This document shows positions 10,455 through 17,593 of a DNA stretch of 17,593 nt, piece by piece. Both the position numbers and the translations under genes were made by a program. The notes beneath the pieces are model-generated. The model was not told the origin of the DNA. It saw only the letters and a list, made by a program, of their open reading frames with translations, and ran no database searches. Origin of the DNA: Echinostoma caproni. Lineage: Eukaryota; Platyhelminthes; Trematoda; Plagiorchiida; Echinostomatidae. Within the stretch, counting starts at the first letter, position 1, and the number at the start of each line of letters is the position of its first letter. The stretch is taken from contig UZAN01040636.1 in the NCBI GenBank assembly GCA_900618425.1, positions 40,647-58,239 on the forward strand. Reading direction: 5' to 3'.

Positions 10455-11340
10455 TTCTTGTTGATTTTTCTCTCCTCATTTATGCGCCCGTTTTACTCCT
10501 ACAAATCTGATGTTTTCCCTCATCTAGATGGACACGCTTCTGGCTATGTTGACATGATGAATCCTACGAGTATGAGGCAACAAAGGACCACAGAGTTCGA
10601 TGCATTATAAATCGAAACAGACCAGTCAAATAATCACAAACCTGGGTTTAGATTACCGGTCTAATCTACTTTCGTCATTAAAATCGTAACTCTTATGTGT
10701 CAACTTGGATTTATGATCAGCAAGCGTAGTCCGAGCAGATGTGGTGCAAAGCGGACATGAACGAACGTGGGGGCTGACATGTGGTTAAGACCAAACTGAA
10801 TAGCCTCGGGAACAGCCGTTCGTGACCGTTCTCGGACTGGATTTAGATTGTTAATTTGAACGTGGTTCGTGCGAATGTGTCGTTGACAAGTGAGGGAGAA
10901 ATGAAACGCGACCACAGAATGTGATACACTATGCACTTCGGTGAACTTTCCAAAAAAATGCAACTTTTGGATTGTCACAAATTGGCATTTGTTCATTGCA
11001 GTGGAATCAAATGTAGTCGTACACGAAACGCCATTATCACTCCCCCCTGTTGCTCTACAATTTCGGTTAAGCAAAAAAACGGTGGGGATTGCACAATGCG
11101 CTCGCACGTACCATGATACAACTTCGAGGTAGCCAATCAGGAAATGGAGTTTCCTGGGGGTCACAAGTAGAATCAATCAGATAAACTGAATGCAGGAAGG
11201 CAATCGAACGGGCCGATGATTAATTGACGGCTGTTCTATTTCATTGTGGGCTTTTTGAATAGAATTGCATCCAGAAATCCTCTTGGTTCTATCTGACTTT
11301 GCGTTATTCGGTGGGTTCGCAGTTCGAATCGGAGTTCACG
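10455..11340. other. Stretch without an identifiable gene
   Basis: Overlapping frames on both strands between 10700 and 11176 (longest 158 codons, minus strand) are open. Their translations are rich in H, C, F and T, show no domain, and mirror each other as non-coding DNA often does. No convincing initiation or splice context was found, so none is called. Confidence 0.35.
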
Positions 11341-11347
11341 TTATTCG

Positions 11348-11368
11348 ATTCGGAATACTATTCCGAAT
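11348..11368. other. 21-base near-perfect palindrome
   Basis: ATTCGGAATA is followed by one base and then TATTCCGAAT, a perfect 10-base inverted repeat around a single central C. It could be a dimeric protein-binding site or chance. The core CGGAATAC is shared with the tandem units at 8913-8944. Confidence 0.75.
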
Positions 11369-11559
11369 ACCATACAAACCCAGATTAATCACATTTAATA
11401 TGATGAAGATGTGAACGCTATCAGCCCCACATTGTGTGCTGTCATTTGAGTGCGTAAATCAGTCATGTCTCAGATGTGTTGAGCGTTGCCATCCTTCCAC
11501 ATGACAACCATCGAAGCTATTGGTGATAGTTGAATGCAGTGGTTGAAGTACGCACAGAT

Positions 11560-11969
11560 TACGGATTACGCATCATGTATTAGTAATCACGGACGCCACG
11601 AAAGCACTGAATCATACTGGCATTTGCACGACGGTTTCCCACGTAACCGAGAGGCAAGTAAAAGGCCGCATGGGTAGCAGTTCGTTTATTGGAAGAAATC
11701 AAAGAGGTCAAATAACATGTACAAAAGAAGTGTATTGGTTATCCAGGCATCTACTAATAGCATGCTCGTATTCGTTTCGTCGTACAGCTTCTGTCTGGGC
11801 CACACGGCTTCGGATTGGTCGGCACAATCGTCCTATGGTTCGTTGTCCAGAATGTGTAGCATGTAGGCGCTTTGCTGGCGTCATCCGGGAAATTTGATTC
11901 ATCATTGTTGTCCAAGAACTGTAACGTGTCGCCCCGAGGTTTGCGCCATCCCTTAGGCTAGGATCACCA
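11560..11969 (-). mobile_element. LTR-like dispersed repeat, copy D (most complete)
   Basis: Plus-strand landmarks in order are AGTAATCACGGACGCC near the left end, CACGTAACCGAGAGGC, TTCGTTTATTGGAAGAAATC (11681-11700), TTGGTTATCC, GCTTCTGTCTGGGCC, CGGATTGGTCGG, GGCGTCATCCGGGAAATTTG, GAACTGTAACGTGTCG and the end GGATCACCA at 11961-11969. The left end TGTATTAG differs slightly from TGTTAG in copy B. The minus strand carries AATAAA at plus-strand 11685-11690. It contains both internal segments that copies A and C have each lost in part, so it is the best local reference for the family. Frames 11670-11897 (plus) and 11708-11905 (minus) are translations of the repeat. No target-site duplication was identified. 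Confidence 0.62.
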
Positions 11970-13390
11970 CTTTGAGTTTCACGAAACTGTCATTCATCAA
12001 AATAGACTAATTTTACACGTTTTAGGGATCATTGAGCTGGAGCAATGAAGTATTATCGTCTAGAATGACCTAGACTTCACTGGATTTCTCGTGGTTATTT
12101 ACTCTTCACTCATCGTTTGTAGCCCTTAATCTTGGGGTCATACATTCACCCATTCGTGACCTAGCAACAACTCGGCACTTCAGCTGGAAAGACAATCCCG
12201 AACTATGGTTTGATAAGGGCTAATACGCTTTCGGACGGATTGCCAAGCCTAGTATTCGTTGGAGTTCTTTACTGGTGAATTGGTATTGAATCCCATTTGC
12301 TTTCCAACCAGACTCGCCTTATTCATGGCTCAAGATACGTGTATATCTCCACAATTATACTCCATCATCTATTAATTCATGTCATTTCCTCTTTCCTACT
12401 GAAGGCCTGAGTAGACTGAGCGAGTCTATTGGCCAACTGTTTTTCTCACACCGTTATCCCGCACCACCTCTGTCAGTTGTAATCATTAATTAGTTGATAA
12501 AATAATTATATCATTTTAAGATTGATTTGCGAAACCTTCACATTCAATTGAGAAACATTTACTTTGAATTGAGAAAGAAATACTGCGGTTGAATCAGCCT
12601 CCGTTGAGCACACCTCACTGGGCAATTTATCACACATTCTTTCTACCCACCTGTATTCCCACGCTCTCTCGGTATTGAAATGAGGCCGATGTCAGCCCTG
12701 AATCTTGTCGAGCTCACTGACGGATATAGATTCGGTGGGTCAGTAACTTTGAGATTTACAGGAGACAGTTAAACTGGACCGCGAGCTTGTGAAAAATATT
12801 TCCCCGGTAATGTTATGTGATTTATAAATGTTCTTCATTCAGTATTATTTTTTTCTGATATAGAGTATCTGCTTTTAACTTCGAAAATATATCGTGTTAT
12901 CATACTACTCGAGTGCGTTCTATTTCGTTCGATTCTATAGGTTTAGTCAGGAATGGGCAAGCTATATATAGTTAAGACGCAACTGGCTGTGGTTGCTAGG
13001 CTATCGATGTAAAACAGCCCAGTCACCAAAGTTCATTTACAAAACTCCGACCTGTCCCTCGAATAGGCCTATGACCCACCTAATCCAATGCGCATCGCTC
13101 GGACTAAACCGTAAGCACAGAACTCGTCCCTGGTCGTAGTTACTGTGGTAATCTTTTGTGATGGAGCTATCGTCAATGTCCGATCCACTACCACCGATTG
13201 TACTTTAGCTGTAACGCACAGGAAACAGTGCGTCACCCTTCGTGCTCATTGAGTCGGGTTTAACTCAGCTATTTCGCACAAATCGCACGGCTTCACCGAC
13301 CCGCTGAATCGGCGTCCGTCAGCGAGCTCGACAATGTGCAAAACTGAGGTCTACTTTGTTGTATCCCGTATAAGTCAATAAGTTCACAGG
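11970..13390. other. Stretch without an identifiable gene
   Basis: The first part is AT-rich and closed in all frames. From about 13040 to 13340 the sequence appears richer in CpG (CGCATCGCTCGG, CGGCGTCCGTCAGCGAGC) and a short plus-strand frame of roughly 35 codons is open near 13145-13255, but no domain or paired splice sites are visible. No copy of the dispersed repeat was seen. Confidence 0.45.
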
Positions 13391-13397
13391 CAGCGAA

Positions 13398-13640
13398 TTA
13401 AGTAGTTATTCTATTTTCATCATGTAAACGCAAACGTCGTCGGTCAGTAGGCCGATGAGCAAGCAGTGCTCCAACACACAGACAGGCAGGCACAAAACTG
13501 CCAACCGTTACCAAAAGGAGTATGTCATCAAGTTGGGCTGTCAACGGACCAATCAATGCGCACAAGTCAATACTGACCTCTGATTCGCTGAGGCGGATCG
13601 ACCTTGTAACAGAGTACGTCCGCTTGAGGTGCGTGCGTGT
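13398..13640 (-). other. Open segment with a hydrophobic stretch, not recognised
   Basis: The minus strand is open for about 80 codons in a comparatively GC-rich patch. The translation has a hydrophobic run (ILLLVTVGSFVPACLCVGAL) followed by a basic tail (RPTDRRRLRLHDENR), the order expected around a single membrane-spanning segment. Upstream it runs into a CA-rich simple sequence (13628-13657 on the plus strand). An inverted CCAAT motif is embedded at about 13548-13553, so promoter sequence is an alternative reading. There is no ATG in a good context and no family match. Confidence 0.12.
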
Positions 13641-13700
13641 ATGCGTGTGGTGGCAGGCCGTAGCGGTCAATCAGGTGATGCAAATAGATGTTTGGCAGAT

Positions 13701-13890
13701 TTGATTTTGTATGGTGATTGTGAGAAGCTCAGTAGCCTCGGTGGGATTCGAACCCACGCATGGACGCCACCTACACTTTGTACTCGCACACTCTACCAGC
13801 TGAGCTACGAGGCCACACCGATAGCACTGATGCGTGGGTTCGAATCCCACCGAGGCTACTGAACGTTTCACAATCGCCATACAAAATCAC
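13701..13890. repeat. Snap-back inverted repeat built on a tRNA 3' half
   Basis: The arm 13701-13760 and the reverse complement of 13831-13890 agree at about 55 of 60 positions, and the innermost 32 bases are identical. The spacer of 70 bases (13761-13830) holds the 5' half of the tRNA-like sequence. The arms contain the T-arm and 3' acceptor strand of that sequence plus about 30 bases of its 3' flank. The duplicated unit is therefore genomic DNA, not a mature tRNA. Each arm carries a complete Pol III B box: minus strand at 13744-13754 and plus strand at 13837-13847. Confidence 0.9.
13733..13814 (-). tRNA. tRNA-like sequence, probably decayed or SINE-type
   Basis: Read on the minus strand, the sequence begins GGCCTCG and ends CGAGGCT plus a discriminator A. 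This forms a 7-pair acceptor stem with one G-T pair. TAGCTCAGCTGG (plus-strand 13796-13807) matches the A-box consensus, and GGTTCGAATCC (13744-13754) matches the B box exactly. The T arm is perfect (GTGGG, 7-base loop, CCCAC) and the D stem pairs (GCTC with GAGT). The anticodon arm is poor: TGCGA against GTGTA gives only three pairs plus one G-T and a mismatch. The loop GTACAAA would place ACA as anticodon (Cys codon TGT). The region before the T stem is long (about 14 bases), as in class II tRNAs. No CCA is encoded and no run of four T follows within about 200 bases. It looks like a tRNA pseudogene or the head of a tRNA-derived repeat. Confidence 0.6.
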
Positions 13891-15269
13891 GTAATGGGCA
13901 CATCACTCTAGTGCAGGCCACGACATGCTTCATTTCAGCACAGAGAGGCCGTGGGAAGACAGGGTGTCAAAACTGGAGTAGAAAAAACGTGTGATCAATT
14001 GTTCAACGAGGAGCGCTGAGCGGAAGTGAATCCAACCACAGCGTCTTTTCTCAAATCAAAATGGCTGTTTCTCAATTCCAAGTTAGAATTTCGCAAGTCA
14101 ATCTTAAAATGCGATTGTTGCCCCTCCCCCCTTCTTCACGCTCTCCTTACTCGTTATCCGTTTGGTCCCCGCCGCTCCAGCGAACGACAAACGTACGCAC
14201 GTTCACCGATCCCGTCCCTTACAGGATTGGTGTTTTGATCCTGCTCATTAGCAGACCGTCAACCATTGGACCATTACGGACATGGTTGCCACATAAGTCA
14301 ATCTAACCTTTGACCTTTATTAAACTACACTCACTCGCAGTCGTTTGACTTGATCCCTTTAACAGAAGTTAAAGGCTCCTTTTGGCAGCAGAAATCTGTT
14401 TTTATTTTGGCATGTTGTTATGATCGCAGATGCACTGTCATCATCTGGACAATGTAAGCACCCACTCCCCGATTTGCCTCACGATTCAAAGTTTGTATCT
14501 GTTCTATATTACATAGGAAATGTTGTTTTTATTCAACCGATTAAACTCAGCCGATTGGATTGGATTGAAATTCGTCATATGTCAGGCGATAAAGCCCAAA
14601 ACCAGCTCCATTCTAATATAGCTTGCGAAATACTATCAACGCTGTCTTTCAGTCATGAATGGGGTGTTTTCCAACCACTTAGATGTGTTCATCATTTTCC
14701 TAGATTACGGCTGATGACTTTCGCAACCCTAGGGACATCTGTTTTATAGCATGAACCAGTTGGAAATAAAATCCATTGGATTTCCCCGTCAGATATTGAA
14801 TCGTATCAACATAAAATCACAATTGCTCAATATGGGTGCTTTGGTCATTACAAATTGATAGTAAAGTATGGCATACAAGTAAAACAAGATGAATGAAGAA
14901 ATTTTGTTTTTCTAATGCTATCAAGCGACTATTTGTTGAACGATGGTTAAACGGAGTTCATACTGTAGCCTTTTGGTAAGAGAGTAAGATAAAAAACGTC
15001 CTAATCACATAACATAACATCGCAATCACATCGTTCCTGAAAGGTCACGTGAACCACGTATTTGACATTCAGATTGTAAGCACTATAGAGCGAATGATGA
15101 GAATGAAATTTTCTGTGAGAGTTTGACCGGAACACGCGGAAAATAGTCTAGCATTTGTGTTTTGTCTCCGCTCTTCCGGTGAACATGGACAGTGTTCCCT
15201 CCCGTGCCTCCAGATATCAGCCACAAACCGTTCCCAACGATTAGATAGATTACCGCTTGCTTGTGACCG
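13891..15269. other. Stretch without an identifiable gene
   Basis: The open frames 14026-14306 and 14420-14749 (up to 109 codons) lack protein-like composition and domains. A 24-base segment at 14430-14453 is bordered by AG and GTAAGC but is too short to support on its own. No repeat shared with the rest of the window was found. Confidence 0.45.
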
Positions 15270-15526
15270 TTAGTATTCTTTACTCGAAGTGTTCATTAGA
15301 ATTCCAATAGTCTTTTCCATCCAAAAGATGATACAAATTATTCCATTCCCGCTGCGAGAAGTGGAAACACATTTATCAAGCACTCCCTCAATGACGGACG
15401 CGGGCGTTTGCGGCAAACTGGGCTTCACCATCATGCGTGCATGTAGGTGTGAGTGTGCCGGTGTCGGTGCTGTTGCAATTCGTGAGTTGATGCCGAAGGG
15501 GACGGGGATGACTGAATATCGGTGCA
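15270..15526 (-). CDS. Candidate exon of an unrecognised protein
   Basis: On the minus strand a good acceptor (ctgttcctcag, ending at plus-strand 15527) is followed directly by an open frame to a TAA at 15270-15272. An in-frame TGA lies shortly before the acceptor, so the frame opens just where the exon would begin. The first 60 or so residues are P-, T-, A- and S-rich, with stretches such as PVPFGINSRIATAPTPAH and KPSLPQTPASVIEGVLDK. This resembles a disordered region rather than random translation. The tail after about 15350 is less convincing and the true exon may end earlier. The opposite strand is also open over 15289-15678, so strand assignment is uncertain. No domain was recognised. 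Confidence 0.22.
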
Positions 15527-15795
15527 CTGAGGAACAGTTGCATCATTACATCTCTTCCAATCGCCGAAGGTTTGAAATGCGAAAACTAATCTGGCATCAC
15601 AACCATATGTGCGTGGTAGAGAAGAACACCTGTTCCCAAAGTTCAGTGCATTTCGATAAACATTTGCATGGGATTTGAAGAGAGAAAATCAACTCAGTTT
15701 AGTTGTCATTCTGCAACAGTTATTCGAAAGTGACCATTTCCGATTTGTTTGCTAGTTTGCGCTTGCAAGCATTCCATAGGGGATGGGTTGATGAG

Positions 15796-15830
15796 TGACG
15801 TCACAGCCCTCTATTGCATAAATATAAGTA
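15796..15830 (+). promoter_or_regulatory. CRE palindrome and TATA-like box
   Basis: TGACGTCA at 15796-15803 is the exact cAMP-response-element palindrome bound by CREB/ATF-type bZIP factors in animals. TATAAGTA at 15823-15830, within CATAAATATAAG, is TATA-like. A start site would be expected roughly 25-30 bases beyond it, near 15850-15860. The CRE is about 20 bases upstream of the TATA-like box, a normal spacing for CRE-driven promoters. This is supported only by motif arrangement. Confidence 0.35.
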
Positions 15831-15855
15831 GGTCATCTGAGTTATTCATTCATTC

Positions 15856-15886
15856 ATGTACACGTCGATTAATTACATTCACTCAA
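15856..15886 (+). CDS. Candidate short first coding exon
   Basis: An ATG at 15856-15858 lies about 25 bases downstream of the TATA-like box. It opens ten codons (MYTSINYIHS) and ends at CAA|GTAAGT, a donor that differs from the consensus only in the last exonic base. The upstream CATT repeats (15844-15856) would form the 5' leader. A start this close to the expected transcription start would leave almost no 5' UTR, so the real coding start may be elsewhere. No partner exon was identified downstream. Confidence 0.22.
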
Positions 15887-17229
15887 GTAAGTGTATCGTA
15901 CCTTTGCAATTTCCGTTGTAAATCAGTGAACCACTTCCCAGCACGCTCGCAATCGCTTTGCGTGATGAACACATGCAAATGTATGAACCACTTTGTCAGT
16001 AAATACCAAACCAGGTTGGACAGTGAGTTCAAGATAGAGATGGCTTTGAAACATGCCACCCACCAATGGTAACCACCACATCTGAGTGAGCAAATCTACT
16101 GTCGGTACCAATGATGTGTGCTCAGGCACAGGCACTGATCGATATCGTGCAAAATGAATCTCAATTCGGAAATACCTTTCAGTTTCCAGTATCATACCTG
16201 TATGCCGATCGATAGGTATGGATGAAAAGCATTTATTCTGAACTTTATCTTCTATAAAAGATTTCTTAGTGCTGTTCTATCCCCACTTGAATTTACGTAA
16301 CCTTTGTGCAACGATAAAAAATTGTAGTAGTTAAAAAAAAACACGGCCCAGAATTATGAAAAATTCCGTGCCAAGCAGCATAGAAGTTCATTCTTTCTAA
16401 TAAACTATTTTTTGGCTTCATGAGGGCGTTTTGTTCTGGGTGATACACATGTTCTAAATAGCATATATTTTTACACATGGTGCAAAGTAAGTAAACCGGT
16501 GAATGAAATTTTCCCAGTTTAATTAGATTAACAGACTGTCTGCAAACTACTCGCATCATCCTGAAGGGATTAAAAATATACTCTAAGAAAAATAAGAATC
16601 AACCTTCAAAAGTTGACTTTCTGATGTACGTACTGACAGCACTGTACAAGTTTGAAAACTTGATCATTTCAAACAAGGTCGATCAAAGTCCTCAGGCGAG
16701 TGAGGGACAAGAGATCTACTCAGTTTCAAAATAATATCAGTAGTTGCATGGATTGCATTTGACAAAGTATTGAAAATAAGTTATCGTAGCTCGGGTGAAC
16801 TGATTCCATGTCGCCTGTTCGCCGATCTCGGCAATTTCGTTGCCAACGTTTCATCACCAGCTGAGGTGACAGCATCAGTGCTTGTGATGTGACCACTTCA
16901 CTGGGAGCGAAGCGCTTTCGGTTGATATGCACAAAGACCATTGACTGGAAATTTTCAACGATTAAGTTACTATGCGAAAGCTAGGAAACATCAATTGAGT
17001 ACCCGCTATATGTAACGATTGAACGAATTCTCTCAACCAGTGAAACATACACCCATAGACCACACCTAGTACTTGCGGTCTACGATCATCGAATGGGATT
17101 ATTCAAACACATCAGTCTACAATACAGTTTGACTGCTTAAAAAATAGAAACGTGTGTGCATACACTCATTCGGCTGAAAGGGTCTTGATGTTGAATAAAC
17201 CCAGAATGATTAAAAATCACATACCAAAC
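15887..17229. other. Stretch without an identifiable gene
   Basis: Frames on both strands at 15923-16195, 16293-16559 and 16726-16941 are open, but none has a domain or paired splice sites. Nine consecutive A occur at 16333-16341. If the promoter at 15796 is real, this would be its first intron. Confidence 0.4.
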
Positions 17230-17430
17230 CTAAAAAGCATTTCTTAAATGATACAAATCCGTTAGTTCACTGATGACAGTGAATGATGAATGTATGATAA
17301 ATAAAGCTAGCAAATAAGCGTGCTTAACGAACTGGTCATAAACACATTTATGTTGATTTGCGATGGTATTCGGGAACACTGGTCGAATCAGTAAATAACG
17401 CGAAATGAAACATCGGCTGTCACCCATCAC

Positions 17431-17537
17431 TTGACTGAATCTAAGCACAGTGTCAATGTGCGAGAGGCTTTTCGTTGGTTCCAGCGAGGTCAAAGGAAGC
17501 TTATCCAGACAGGTCAAGTGTCGAATCCTGTCTTCGA
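17431..17537 (-). CDS. Candidate internal exon of an unrecognised protein
   Basis: The minus strand has a strong-looking acceptor (ggattcttctttcag, with AG at plus-strand 17538-17539). It is followed by an open segment of about 35 codons (EDRIRHLTCLDKLPLTSL, then EPTKSLSHIDTVLRFSQ) that ends at CAA|GTGATG, a weak donor. The composition is plausible for a globular protein, but no family is recognised. The same frame is open from the right edge of the window down to 17230, so the exon limits are uncertain and the frame may continue outside the window. Confidence 0.2.
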
Positions 17538-17593
17538 CTGAAAGAAGAATCCAGAGGCAGATAAGTCTTTCATGATCTTTCTTTTGCAAGATG

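Noticed and set aside
10700..11176. 158-codon minus-strand frame, the longest in the window
   Set aside because: Low protein-likeness, overlapping open frames on the other strand, and no start or splice signals that define a gene.
11670..11905. Two opposed 65-75 codon frames in copy D
   Set aside because: They resemble the frame in copy A only because both are translations of the same repeat DNA. Other copies are not open.
13629..13880. Frames on both strands across the tRNA-like palindrome
   Set aside because: Peptides such as GGIRTHA and VGSNPTEAT are translated tRNA sequence and not proteins.
14430..14453. 24-base micro-exon between CAG and GTAAGC
   Set aside because: Flukes do have micro-exon genes, but a single acceptor and donor pair this close together is expected by chance and no partner exons were found.
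1..17593. CRISPR array, bacterial operon, integron or phage content
   Set aside because: No regularly spaced repeats, no Shine-Dalgarno-led gene clusters and no long coding frames. The sequence is eukaryotic in character.

Overview
The window looks like non-bacterial, metazoan-type nuclear DNA. It is AT-rich by eye, has no operon-like gene packing, and carries diverged dispersed repeats, microsatellites and a tRNA-like unit with a eukaryotic internal Pol III promoter and no encoded CCA. One ambiguous base near 7068 suggests a draft assembly. A parasitic flatworm (fluke) is my best guess, from a general impression of the repeat family and the intron-like texture. I cannot establish this from the sequence alone. 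No complete protein gene is recognisable. The open frames are short and almost all have the composition of translated non-coding DNA, so the window is best read as intergenic or long-intron sequence.

Layout. Positions 1-540 hold a weak tRNA-derived SINE candidate on the minus strand. A protein-like open segment at 611-792, with an AG acceptor and an in-frame stop, is the best plus-strand candidate for a terminal exon. Positions 793-3250 are gene-free as far as I can see, apart from a (TG)n microsatellite ending in a G run. Four diverged copies of one repeat family lie in the same orientation at about 3255-3593, 8950-9338, 9960-10288 and 11560-11969. Their outer ends fit the TG...CA pattern of long terminal repeats. 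Two of them keep an AATAAA signal on the minus strand, which would be the sense strand of the element. The copy at 8950-9338 is followed by a coding-like stretch that may be a remnant of the element's interior. Two copies carry different internal deletions.

Positions 13701-13890 form the most unusual structure: a tRNA-like sequence on the minus strand whose 3' half, together with its 3' flank, is repeated as an inverted copy just upstream. The result is a snap-back palindrome with 60-base arms. Positions 15796-15886 contain a consensus CRE palindrome, a TATA-like box and a short ATG-started segment ending at a near-consensus splice donor, together resembling a core promoter and first exon. 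Two minus-strand open segments (15270-15526 and 17431-17537) have acceptor signals and protein-like composition, but I do not recognise them. The remaining stretches show nothing I can name.

No set of genes acting together can be described. The main content is mobile-element debris and a few candidate exons that need transcript evidence.
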